From assembly GCF_000283655.1 (NCBI RefSeq), contig NC_016585.1, forward strand, positions 377,001-441,000: DNA of 64,000 nucleotides, given 5' to 3'. Origin of the DNA: Azospirillum lipoferum 4B. GTDB taxonomy: Bacteria; Pseudomonadota; Alphaproteobacteria; Azospirillales; Azospirillaceae. The translations under genes were made by a program, and so were the position numbers. The notes under the pieces are model-generated. The model was not told the DNA's origin. It searched no databases and saw nothing but the letters and a program-made list of their open reading frames with translations. Positions 44,367 through 52,348 of this stretch are shown here, piece by piece (within the stretch, counting starts at the first letter, position 1; each line of letters begins with the position of its first letter).

Positions 44367-45410
44367 ATGGCGACTGCGTATCACATGGTTCATTACCGTC
44401 GCTTCGACGCCAGCGATGTGGGCGTGCCGGGGGCCACGCTGGAAAGCCTGTGTCGGACGGCGCTGGGCCAGACGGACGCCTCGGGAGTGGCCCTGTGGGG
44501 GCGGGCGACGGATCGGCTCTACGATCCGGGCGACCCGAGCGAGCGGCAGATCGTGCTCAACAAAGTTGCTGACCTGTCGAGTGCCGTGTTCGGTGAGATG
44601 TGCCTCGTTCAGAAGCACGACTACCAAGCCCTTCTCGAAATGCAGGCGTCCCAGGTTCAGCTGTCGAACATCACCGTTGCCGAGATCTACAATCTTGCCG
44701 AACGGTCCGCTCCCAATGGCACGAAATTCATTCGCGGAATTTGCTATTGGATGGCGATCAAGAACCATCTGTTCTTCATAAAAACCCAGTCGATGACGGC
44801 CAATTTCCTTCAAGGTTATATCGACTGGCTGCTGAAAACCCGGACCTCCACCCTGGCGGCCGACGTGGCGGTCAGGCTCCAGGCTGAATTTGACAAGACC
44901 CAGATGGCCGGCGACATTGGCGATATCACCAGCTTGCGCGTCAGTGGGAAATCGGCTCCACAAATGGCCGTGATGCTTCCTGAAGAGGGACCACGGAAAA
45001 AAGCCGTCACGACGTCCCGCACGCTGTCCGAACTGTCCTATATGTCTGAGAAGGCCCGCTCCGTTGTGGAAGCCATCTTCGGCAAAGCGAAGACCGACGC
45101 CCTGGTCGACAGCCTTGGACCGGACGAGTATCTGGCGGTCGATGCGGCGGTGAAGGTGCGCGGTAAGCGGACGGTCCAATCGCGGGAGAAGCTCAAGGAT
45201 CTTGCCAGCGAGCTGGCCGAGCTGACGGAGGAGAAGGTTCAGATCGAGGGGAAAGACGGTAAGCTGTCGGACGAGGATGCGATCCTGCGGACGCGCATGC
45301 CGTTCAACCAGCCTCACCCCGGCAGCAGCATCCTTGAATTCGCCAACGTGGCGGAACAGATCCAAGAGGTGTATTCTCGTTTTGTTCACGATGGGAAGAT
45401 AGAAGCCTGA
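44367..45410 (+). CDS. Accessory-module soluble protein, unrecognised
   Basis: 347 aa from ATG 44367 with GGGGAAAGCGAG upstream (an ATG at 44340 lacks a ribosome site). MATAYHMVHYRRFDASDVGV, then LNKVADLSSAVFGEMCLVQK, FIRGICYWMAIKNHLFFIKT, LVDSLGPDEYLAVDAAVKVR and QSREKLKDLASELAELTEEK. No signal or membrane segment; mixed alpha/beta with a charged C-terminal helix. Translationally coupled (TGATG) to a four-helix membrane protein. The soluble-plus-membrane pairing in a prophage cargo site recalls two-gene defence systems such as Kiwa, with gene order reversed. That is a hypothesis only. Confidence 0.6.
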   Translation: MATAYHMVHYRRFDASDVGVPGATLESLCRTALGQTDASGVALWGRATDRLYDPGDPSERQIVLNKVADLSSAVFGEMCLVQKHDYQALLEMQASQVQLSNITVAEIYNLAERSAPNGTKFIRGICYWMAIKNHLFFIKTQSMTANFLQGYIDWLLKTRTSTLAADVAVRLQAEFDKTQMAGDIGDITSLRVSGKSAPQMAVMLPEEGPRKKAVTTSRTLSELSYMSEKARSVVEAIFGKAKTDALVDSLGPDEYLAVDAAVKVRGKRTVQSREKLKDLASELAELTEEKVQIEGKDGKLSDEDAILRTRMPFNQPHPGSSILEFANVAEQIQEVYSRFVHDGKIEA

Positions 45411-45979
45411 TGATTCAGAAGGTCACGATAGGCGCCGTATTGGCCACAGCCGCACTGTTCGGCTGGGGAGTGCCATTGCTGCGCCTGTTCGATGCCTTCC
45501 AACCGATGATCGTCGCGCTGTCCATCATGCTTGCCGCCATCCTGGTCCGGCTCAATCGCGGCATGCCCACGTTGGATTGGAAAAGCCTTGAGCCGGAGGA
45601 GCGTTCGCGACTCACCGGCAGCATCGTGGCGCTGACCAAGGAATACGCCTACATCGTGGGCATCAAGGCGGTTCTGATCACCACGCTTGTTTCCCTGACG
45701 GTCGTCAAGGAAGAGGCCAAGCTGTGGGGCGATTGGACCGGGCTAGGCGTATCCGCGGCGATCGGCGCCCTGGCCGCATTGAGCGTTGCCCGGATGGGCT
45801 ATGTGATCTGGCGGGATTACGACATTGTCCGACTGCAAAAGAAGCTGATCGATGCCTCAGGCGTTCGAGAGAAGCTGGAGGCCGAAACGAAGGCATCGAG
45901 CCAGAGGGTAGCCGATATTCGTTCGGCAGGATTAAGGAAGATTAGCTCTGCTGACCCTCAACCATGGTCGGAACAGTAA
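45410..45979 (+). CDS. Four-helix membrane protein of the accessory module
   Basis: 189 aa. Predicted helices near residues 7-24, 31-48, 79-99 (YIVGIKAVLITTLVSLTVV) and 109-134 (WTGLGVSAAIGALAALSVAR), then a charged C-terminal coil (IVRLQKKLIDASGVREKLEA). The ATG overlaps the upstream stop, so the two products probably act together, the membrane protein as effector or anchor. No family recognised. Confidence 0.6.
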   Translation: MIQKVTIGAVLATAALFGWGVPLLRLFDAFQPMIVALSIMLAAILVRLNRGMPTLDWKSLEPEERSRLTGSIVALTKEYAYIVGIKAVLITTLVSLTVVKEEAKLWGDWTGLGVSAAIGALAALSVARMGYVIWRDYDIVRLQKKLIDASGVREKLEAETKASSQRVADIRSAGLRKISSADPQPWSEQ

Positions 45980-45997
45980 TTGCGTTTGTGCATTGTG

Positions 45998-46027
45998 TTG
46001 AAAATTATTTCTTTATATTCATATAAA
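45998..46027 (+). promoter_or_regulatory. Predicted promoter in AT-rich cargo DNA
   Basis: TTGAAA and TATAAA spaced by 18 bases, a near-consensus sigma-70 promoter, about 250 bp before the Shedu-like gene. The whole 45980-46276 gap is AT-rich and gene-free. Confidence 0.45.
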
Positions 46028-46276
46028 GCCCATAAATATTTTGTGCAGCAGATATAAATTATTTCGTAATATATATGAAATTCTGCGAATAGAATTGTCT
46101 TATTATTAGTTACTTGAGAAAAATTGCCACTTGGGCGTGTTGGAGCTTGCTCGTCAAAAAATTAGTGAAACGTGCTGTTCGCTTATCGAAAGCGGCTCAT
46201 GGTTGATAGGTAAGAAGAATGTGGCATTATGTGGTGTTTCTGCGAGCGCTGAACTCTAAGGCCGAAAGGTGTTACC

Positions 46277-47503
46277 ATGGAAAGCTCTCTTGATAGGGAT
46301 GGAATGATTTATGCTGCAACCAATGATCTTATCGCTCGTTTGACGAGACATTATTATCAGCCGCTGTATAATTTTTTATCCCACAATCCTCATTTGATTA
46401 GTAAATTTACGGGTTTTTTGCTCAATCCTGAATACATTTCAGTATATTGGGGCAAGACACACGTTGCTGTTGAGTACAGTGGAAGCGAAGTTATTGACAG
46501 GCTTCCTGAAGAAGGGGTTGGGGATATAAAGATTTCTATCTTATTTAACACTGATAATATTTTGGAGGACATTATTGGTTTTAAATCAGACTCCAACTCT
46601 AATTTTGAAATCCCTCTTGCTGAGATGAATGAAGATATGATTTTTCCTACAAATAGAGGGTGGGAAAAAATGCATAATCTTGGCTGGAATGTTGAGGCGC
46701 AAAATAATTATACTTTTTTCAATATGAGATATCCTAAGCCTCAGATTGGAAAATTTTGTAGAATAGTCAATAGCCGTTTTTTTGATGCTGATGAAACGGG
46801 ATTGATTGTAAGGCATATCAAGTGGATGGATTTTTTTCCAATTTTTACTGAAAGGAGGGATGGAGCATTGTTGTTTGGATTTAACATTTCTAATGTTAGG
46901 CGTTTGGTTGAGAATGATGCAAAATACATTTACCCCATGCCTGACGATTTTAAGTACGTGCAATTGCCGAAAATTAACCGATTTATCGAGATTTGGGGAA
47001 ACAGAAGAAATAGAGAAACAGATATTACGTCATTTCTTTCGAAACCTGAAAACGAGTTCATTCTTACAATGAAATTTGGTGCGACGAGAATTGCATCAGA
47101 GCTTATATGCGAATGGCAAAGCGAGCGCAGAGAATCTATCAAGCCAGATTTTTTTGTAATACATCCTGATGGGTACGCTGATATTGTAGAGTTTAAATTG
47201 CCTGATATCGCTGGCGATGTTATTGTAGGAAGAAAAAATAGAGAAAGCTTTTCTGCTTGGCTAAACTCATATATTTCTCAAACAAGAAATTATGCAGAGT
47301 ATTTCGATGATCCAAATAACAGGAAGTGGTTTTTTGACAAGTATGGATTTAATGTTATTAAGCCTCGTCGCTGGGTTGTTGTTGGAAGGAGAGGGGATTT
47401 TGAGGGAGATATTTGGAGAAAGATTGTTTCTGACTATAGAGATATTAGTATAATGAATTTTGATGATTTGGTGGATGGGGTTTCGGCGCAATTTTATAAA
47501 TAG
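46277..47503 (+). CDS. Shedu-like anti-phage nuclease (SduA/DUF4263-type PD-(D/E)xK)
   Basis: 408 aa. The C-terminal third carries a PD-(D/E)xK core: E260, D291 in SIKPDFFVIHPDG, and E305-x-K307 in YADIVEFKLPD. A downstream helix SYISQTRNYAEYFDD has Q335, and RRWVVVGRRGDF follows. This order (KPDF, VE.K.P, Q..Y..YF, VVGR) is that of Shedu SduA nucleases. The N-terminal 250 residues match nothing I recognise and may be the sensor. Codon use and base composition are strikingly AT-rich next to 70% GC neighbours, so it is a recent transfer. ATG 46277 follows AAAGGTG. Confidence 0.8.
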   Translation: MESSLDRDGMIYAATNDLIARLTRHYYQPLYNFLSHNPHLISKFTGFLLNPEYISVYWGKTHVAVEYSGSEVIDRLPEEGVGDIKISILFNTDNILEDIIGFKSDSNSNFEIPLAEMNEDMIFPTNRGWEKMHNLGWNVEAQNNYTFFNMRYPKPQIGKFCRIVNSRFFDADETGLIVRHIKWMDFFPIFTERRDGALLFGFNISNVRRLVENDAKYIYPMPDDFKYVQLPKINRFIEIWGNRRNRETDITSFLSKPENEFILTMKFGATRIASELICEWQSERRESIKPDFFVIHPDGYADIVEFKLPDIAGDVIVGRKNRESFSAWLNSYISQTRNYAEYFDDPNNRKWFFDKYGFNVIKPRRWVVVGRRGDFEGDIWRKIVSDYRDISIMNFDDLVDGVSAQFYK

Positions 47504-47589
47504 ACTAATTGTAGAAAGCTCTATCATACCAATGTCATCTTATAACGCATTGTCTTGACGCCCCGCCCCCAACGGAGCGACCCTTCTCC

Positions 47590-47760
47590 CCGGAGCCTCA
47601 GAACCTCCACTTGGCGGCAGGCCGCCCGCGCGTTTTTCGCGATGCGGCCCTTTTCATGCCCGGACTCTGTCCGTAGCATGCCCCTTCGCCGGGGGTCGGA
47701 TAATACAACACCCGCAAGGGGAATAGTCCGGCCTGTCCAAGTCAGGTTCTGAACCCCCGG
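47590..47760 (+). ncRNA. C4-type antisense RNA leader, copy 1
   Basis: Arm TCAGAACCT (47598-47606) plus ACTTGG (47609-47614) pairs with antisense arm CCAAGT/AGGTTCTGA (47737-47752). Inside are helix GGCCGC/GCGGCC (47620-47625, 47644-47649) and the conserved core CCCCTT...AAGGGG, with CCGGACT/AGTCCGG. The same antisense arm can pair with TCAGAA (47775-47780) and GACTTGGA (47804-47811), which overlaps the Shine-Dalgarno of the gene starting at 47822. Homology to copy 2 begins at TTGACG 47555. Confidence 0.85.
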
Positions 47761-47821
47761 CACCAGGGCGGTCCTCAGAAGCCTTCCTGTCGCCGGCAAC
47801 GCCGACTTGGAGGGCTTCGCC

Positions 47822-48640
47822 ATGGAAAGCATGGGCGACAATGGGCAGATCATGCCCGCCTTATCACCAACCGACATCGATATCGCCATCAACGGCGAGC
47901 CGCGCATTCTGGATCTGCGCTTGGCCGAGGCGCTGGGCTTCGGAAGACCCCGCGATATCCGCCAATTGATTGAGCGGCACCGCGAGGCACTGGAAAGGCT
48001 TGGCGGAATTTGCGGCACCGTACCGCAAATTCGCGGACGGGGCCGCCCCGCCACCGAGTTCTGGCTGACGAAGAAGCAGGCCGTCTATCTCTGCACCAAG
48101 GCCGAGACCGAACGCGCCATCACCGTCACCATCCAGATCGTCGAGCTGTTCGACGCCGTGACCGGCGGGGCCGCGCATCCCGCCCTGGCGCCGGTCCTCA
48201 CCCGCGCTGACCTCGACGCCATCGACCGCCGCGCCCGCCGGATCGGGCAGGAGGAGGAGCAACGGGCGCGCTCCGCCCTGACCGACCGGGCGCTCGACCG
48301 TCTGCGCCGGGGCGAGCGGATCGACATCGCCTCGCTGTCCGCCGCCCGGCCGGATGAGCCCGCCGCTCTGCCCCCGCCGCCCGCCCGGACGCGCGAGGAG
48401 AGCATGGACCTCGCGCTTGCCCATCTGCGCGCCCTGCCGCCCGAGCTGCGGGAGGAGGGCTTCCGCCTGATGCACGCCATCAAGACCCACAGCGACGCCC
48501 TGAAGGCGCTGAAGGCCGCGACGGAGGCGATCAACTCCCCGCTCGACACCATCGCCGAAATCCTGGAACGCGAGGCGACCCTCATCCGCCAGACCATCGC
48601 CGCCCAGGCGGGCCGGGCCGGGCAGGGGGGCCGGGCATGA
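47822..48640 (+). CDS. Antirepressor-like phage DNA-binding protein, copy 1
   Basis: 272 aa. ATG 47822 lies seven bases after GGAGGG, the site masked by the leader RNA. The N-terminal domain has TDIDIAINGEPRILDLRLAE, then ALGFGRPRDIRQLIERHREA and a beta-hairpin GRGRPATEFWLTKKQAVYLC, resembling Rha/ANT-type antirepressor DNA-binding domains. A charged helical C-terminus (DAIDRRARRIGQEEEQRARS onward) is nearly identical to that of the paralogue at 53977. By analogy with P1/P7 ant, it would antagonise the prophage repressor. It is coupled (ATGA) to parA. Confidence 0.72.
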   Translation: MESMGDNGQIMPALSPTDIDIAINGEPRILDLRLAEALGFGRPRDIRQLIERHREALERLGGICGTVPQIRGRGRPATEFWLTKKQAVYLCTKAETERAITVTIQIVELFDAVTGGAAHPALAPVLTRADLDAIDRRARRIGQEEEQRARSALTDRALDRLRRGERIDIASLSAARPDEPAALPPPPARTREESMDLALAHLRALPPELREEGFRLMHAIKTHSDALKALKAATEAINSPLDTIAEILEREATLIRQTIAAQAGRAGQGGRA

Positions 48641-49257
48641 GGACGATCCTGGTGGTCCAGGGGAAGGGCGGCGGGCCGAAGACCGCCACCGTCCGCAATC
48701 TGGCCGTCGCGGCCGCCGTCGCCGGCCGGCGGGTGGGCACGCTCGACACCGACCCGCAAGGCTCGCTGACCCACTGGCACGGCCTGCGCCCGGCCGACGC
48801 CGCCCCGATCATCCACGAACAGCGCCCGCTGGGCGCGGTGACGGAGCGGCCGACTCCGCACGGCCTCGACCTGCTGGTGATCGACACCCCGACCGCGGTG
48901 GAGAATTTCCCCCAGGCGACCGCCCTGCTGTTCGACTGCGCCGATCTGGTGCTGGTGCCCGTCCGCCCCGGCCCGGAGGATCTGGTCAGCATGCAGGCCA
49001 TGCTGCCCTACCTGCGCGCCCGGCGCCGGCCGCTGCGTCTGCTGCTGAGCCAGGTCGTCCCGCGCCTTCGCGAGACCGCCGACGCCCGCGCCATCGTCTC
49101 CGCCATGGGGGCGGTGGCGCCGGTGGAGATCCCGCAGCTTCAGGAGGTGCCGCGCAGCTTCATCGCCGGGCTGGGCACCGCGGAGATCCCCGGCACCCGC
49201 ACCGGCCCGCTGTTCCGCGACCTCTGGCTCCACCTGTCCGCCGCGATGGAGGGCTGA
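48637..49257 (+). CDS. ParA-family partition ATPase
   Basis: 206 aa. Deviant Walker A VVQGKGGGPKTATVRNLAVA (K10, K15), with the canonical KGGxGKT changed to KGGGPKT. Then GTLDTDPQGSLTHW, a Walker B-like LDLLVIDTPTA and VLVPVRPGPEDL. ParA ATPases move plasmids or phage genomes. The proline before the P-loop lysine is unusual and could affect ATPase rate. ATG 48637 overlaps the upstream stop. A DUF3102/ParB-like gene follows. Confidence 0.85.
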   Translation: MRTILVVQGKGGGPKTATVRNLAVAAAVAGRRVGTLDTDPQGSLTHWHGLRPADAAPIIHEQRPLGAVTERPTPHGLDLLVIDTPTAVENFPQATALLFDCADLVLVPVRPGPEDLVSMQAMLPYLRARRRPLRLLLSQVVPRLRETADARAIVSAMGAVAPVEIPQLQEVPRSFIAGLGTAEIPGTRTGPLFRDLWLHLSAAMEG

Positions 49258-49261
49258 CCCC

Positions 49262-49960
49262 ATGTCCCGATCCGGTTCCGGGCCGAAGCACAATCCCAGG
49301 CCGCCCGCCCGCCGCAGCCTGGGCGACGCCCGCCTGTCGATGCTGGCCACCCCGCGCCCGCTGACCACGCGGGCCGAGTTCGCCGCCGACATCCGCCGCG
49401 AATGGTCGAACGCGCTGGAGGCGACCATCGCCGTCGGCCGCCGCCTGAACGAGGCCAAGGCGGCTCTGCCCCATGGCGAGTACGAGGCGATGGTGGCGAC
49501 CGACCTTCCGTTCAGCACCTCCACCGCCCGCAAGCTGCGCGAGATCGCCGCCTTCGTCGACGAGGGGCAGGTGCCTCTGGACCGTCTGCCGGAAGCGATG
49601 AGCACCCTTTACGCCATCGCCACCCTGCCGAACGACACCCGCCAGCAGGCCCTGGACGCCGGCACGATCCACCCGGCGGTGACGAGAGGGGAGGTAGAGG
49701 CGCTGAAGGTGCCGGCGGTGACGCCGCCGGCGCGCCCGCCGGCACCGCCCCCGCCACCCCGCGAGTCGCGCTTCGCCGCGGCGCTGTCGCTGCCCTGGAG
49801 CACGGACCCGGACGATCCCGGCGCCATCACCGTCGAGCTGGACGGCGTGCGCCGCTACCTGCTGGTGATGGTGGCGCCCGATCCGGCGGCGGCGGACGTG
49901 GTCCGGCATGTGGTGGAGTTGCATAACGCGGTGCTGCGGGGGGCTTCCGACGCGGCATGA
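49262..49960 (+). CDS. DUF3102/ParB-like phage protein
   Basis: 232 aa. Central segment EWSNALEATIAVGRRLNEAK, AALPHGEYEAMVATDLPFST, STARKLREIAAFVDEG matches the DUF3102 pattern (GxxLxEAKxxLxHGxFxxWV...FS..TA). A proline-rich linker (VTPPARPPAPPPPPRE) leads to a C-terminal alpha/beta segment. DUF3102 proteins accompany ParA in plasmids and phages, so a centromere-binding role is possible. Confidence 0.65.
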   Translation: MSRSGSGPKHNPRPPARRSLGDARLSMLATPRPLTTRAEFAADIRREWSNALEATIAVGRRLNEAKAALPHGEYEAMVATDLPFSTSTARKLREIAAFVDEGQVPLDRLPEAMSTLYAIATLPNDTRQQALDAGTIHPAVTRGEVEALKVPAVTPPARPPAPPPPPRESRFAAALSLPWSTDPDDPGAITVELDGVRRYLLVMVAPDPAAADVVRHVVELHNAVLRGASDAA

Positions 49961-49962
49961 CG

Positions 49963-49996
49963 TGCCGCCGGCCCGACCGGCAATTTCGTTTGGATC
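49963..49996 (+). repeat. 34-bp direct repeat, copy 2
   Basis: Matches 43647-43680 at about 30 of 34 positions. It lies just after the ParB-like gene stop and before the convergent vsr operon, and could encode a truncated RRPDRQFRLD peptide. Confidence 0.65.
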
Positions 49997-50033
49997 CAGG
50001 CATTGCAGGGATTGAAACAGATGGTTCCTGCAA

Positions 50034-50411
50034 TCAGTTTTCGCAGCCAAGCCAGCGGGACAGCTTTTTATTCAGGAAATCTGGATTGCGAGTCTCACAT
50101 TCCCAAATGGTCAGGACATCCCAGCCCAATGCGCGCAACTCTTGTTCTTTTCTGGTGTCTCTCTCGGTATTCTTTTTGAATTTATCTTCCCAGAAATCGG
50201 TTCTTGTCTTGGGGGTGGTTGAATATTTACATCCATCATGACGATGCCAGAAGCATCCGTGAACAAAGATCGCCTTCCGGAGACGAGGGAACACCATATC
50301 CGGAGTCCCAGGCAAATCCCGCCGGTGCAGACGATAGCGGTATCCAAGTGCATGCGCCAAGCGTCTGACGATCATCTCTGGTTTGGAGTCGCGCGGACCT
50401 ATGCGCGCCAT
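50034..50411 (-). CDS. vsr: Very short patch repair endonuclease (Vsr-like)
   Basis: Nicks 5' of T in T:G mismatches left by deaminated 5-methylcytosine. 125 aa. Catalytic D38 lies in LPGTPDMVFPRL, then AIFVHGCFWHRHDGCKYSTT with the metal/zinc histidines and cysteine, TPKTRTDFWEDKF and GWDVLTIWECE. The reading frame is open upstream of ATG 50411 and reads SPERSALM-ARI, the usual Vsr N-terminus, so translation may begin earlier at a non-standard codon. Fourth gene of the dcm operon, which explains its role. Confidence 0.88.
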   Translation of the reverse strand: MARIGPRDSKPEMIVRRLAHALGYRYRLHRRDLPGTPDMVFPRLRKAIFVHGCFWHRHDGCKYSTTPKTRTDFWEDKFKKNTERDTRKEQELRALGWDVLTIWECETRNPDFLNKKLSRWLGCEN

Positions 50412-50451
50412 GAGAGCAGATCGTTCAGGCGAGGGCGCAGCATCCTGCTTG

Positions 50452-51207
50452 TTAGGCGTTGGCTTGGTTGGCTGGTCTTCGTTCCGGGCGGAGATATTGA
50501 TGCTCCTTTATATATTTTATGAAGGCTTGAACGACCTCACGAAGGTAAGCCGCAACATTGTTTGAAAGTGCGCGTAGATCTTGCACGCCATCGTCTTGGC
50601 CGCATTCAGCAAAGGAAAGGTTTCCGTGAGCCAATTTGTTCCTTAGATGAACGATTAGGGCCATAGCTCCCAGATCATTCCTTATTTTACGTTTCACACC
50701 GCTTTTTGCCGTTGCGCTGATGTCGAGTCTGCATCCGATGCGATCGGCTATTCTAAATATGGCGGCATCGTCCCAATTTCCACCTCCACCCTTATCGATG
50801 TCGAAAGGGTCGACAGGCAACGCAGCAACCAAGTGATCACAGAGGACGAGCGCTTCTTCCAGGCGTTTATCCGCTCCCATATCGATATTGGTTCGGGCCA
50901 CATGCTTTACCCATTCCCGGCGCAGCTCGTTGGTGAGATCGCCGGGAGTCCAACGAGCTGCCTCCATTGCAGCTTTGCTTACGGCGTCCAGGCAACTTGT
51001 TATGCTCGCCTCTACAAGATTGTAGAGTTGTAGGTAGACGCCGGAATACAGGATTCTCTGCTGCTGGGTGGTCACTACAAAATTGTTTCCATCTCCAATG
51101 CGAGGTACGCCGGAGCGCACTACGGCTTCGATACCATCCAGAAAATCAAGATAGGCTGAAATCTCTCCAAATCTCTCCTCAAATTTATTTGAGAGTTCAT
51201 CAATCAT
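50452..51207 (-). CDS. HEPN-domain protein (MAE_28990/MAE_18760-like putative RNase)
   Basis: 251 aa, alpha-helical. The HEPN catalytic motif Rx4H is R189-N-K-L-A-H194 in LIVHLRNKLAHGNLSF. The N-terminal half includes RILYSGVYLQLYNLVEASIT. The family is seen in defence islands, often adjacent to DUF262 proteins. ATG 51207 overlaps the DUF262 stop by four bases, so the two are probably co-expressed partners. RNase activity is inferred from the motif. Confidence 0.75.
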   Translation of the reverse strand: MIDELSNKFEERFGEISAYLDFLDGIEAVVRSGVPRIGDGNNFVVTTQQQRILYSGVYLQLYNLVEASITSCLDAVSKAAMEAARWTPGDLTNELRREWVKHVARTNIDMGADKRLEEALVLCDHLVAALPVDPFDIDKGGGGNWDDAAIFRIADRIGCRLDISATAKSGVKRKIRNDLGAMALIVHLRNKLAHGNLSFAECGQDDGVQDLRALSNNVAAYLREVVQAFIKYIKEHQYLRPERRPANQANA

Positions 51208-52286
51208 AATGCACCTGTCAGAGCTTCCTTGACAAAATCCATTCTATTCTGAAGCTTGGATTTAACATTTGCTGCGTCTGATGTGGTTTTCTTTTTAAAA
51301 TCGTCTCCGTCAATCCATGGGGATACGTCTATTGCTTGCCAATTCTGGGCTAGTTGCGGGTTAATTTTCAGTGCAAGATAACTCCCAATGGCTATGGCCT
51401 CGAACCTCACACGCGGAGTGGTCGTCGCTCCAGCTGTTTTCTTGAAGCCATTTGGGAAGACACGCTCCACAAACTCCAATGTCTCGTAGAAACGCCGCCT
51501 ATAGATCGCCGAAAGCTCTGCCTCTTCAATGAACTTTTCGTTCATCCTCTTGGTGTAGTCGAATATAAACCTTGATGGGCTGTCCTTATAATTTTCCAGC
51601 CCATCCCCATAAGCAAAGAACCGAGCGACCAACTCTTCATTGATTCTCTCGTTTTTTGACTTCTTTGAGATTGGCGCAAGCCTACCTAGAATTTCGCTGT
51701 CGGCAAGCTCAGTGACCATATCTTGGAACAGGCCACGCAAAGCACCCCGGCGAACTTCCGCCGTGTTCGTGACCTTGCTCCCGGTGTTGATGCGCTCGAA
51801 CATATCGAAACGAGCTTGATCATCGGCATGCTCGTTCAGGACTATGCCTCTGATCGATCGATTTAAAATCTTGTTCTGACGAGATGGAAGGAGGTCAGAA
51901 AAATATGTGTGAGATATAGACGGAATTTCTTCAAGTTCGGTGAGCTTCAAATCATTGTTAACGTAATGCTGGATAGTCCTGAGGCGCTGAGAACCATCAA
52001 CAATTTCAAGCTGCCCACTTTCCATCTCCCAAAAAAAGATGAACGGTATGGGAAGCCCCATGATGATGGACTCTATGAAGCGGGATTGTCTTTCTGATTC
52101 CCAGGTGAATTCACGTTGATACTCAGGGATCACGAAACGCCCCTGGTTCATCTTGTCCGCAAGATACTCAACAGAGTACTCGGTCATGTAAAAATCAATG
52201 CGTCGAGAGCGCTCGATGATCTCGGTCTCTGCCGCCTCGGCTCTTTCCTGTGAGAAGAGGTTCCTTGTCCGGGGCGATCTCGCCAT
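51204..52286 (-). CDS. DUF262 domain protein (GmrSD-N/ParB-Srx-like NTPase)
   Basis: 360 aa. Hallmarks: VEYLADKMNQGRFVIPEYQR, EFTWESERQSRFIESIIMGL, PIPFIFFWEME and DGSQR at 97-101 (LEIVDGSQRLRTIQ), followed by FDMFERINTGSKV. DUF262 is the nucleotide-hydrolysing half of GmrSD type IV restriction enzymes and of several defence modules. No DUF1524 HNH domain is present; the HEPN partner may replace it. Third from the promoter side of a dcm-DUF262-HEPN-vsr operon it precedes HEPN directly. Confidence 0.82.
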   Translation of the reverse strand: MARSPRTRNLFSQERAEAAETEIIERSRRIDFYMTEYSVEYLADKMNQGRFVIPEYQREFTWESERQSRFIESIIMGLPIPFIFFWEMESGQLEIVDGSQRLRTIQHYVNNDLKLTELEEIPSISHTYFSDLLPSRQNKILNRSIRGIVLNEHADDQARFDMFERINTGSKVTNTAEVRRGALRGLFQDMVTELADSEILGRLAPISKKSKNERINEELVARFFAYGDGLENYKDSPSRFIFDYTKRMNEKFIEEAELSAIYRRRFYETLEFVERVFPNGFKKTAGATTTPRVRFEAIAIGSYLALKINPQLAQNWQAIDVSPWIDGDDFKKKTTSDAANVKSKLQNRMDFVKEALTGAL

Positions 52287-52348
52287 TTACTTTCTCCCAT
52301 TGACGGCCCCAAGCTACATAGCTCATCGACCGTCAGACGGGAAGAACT

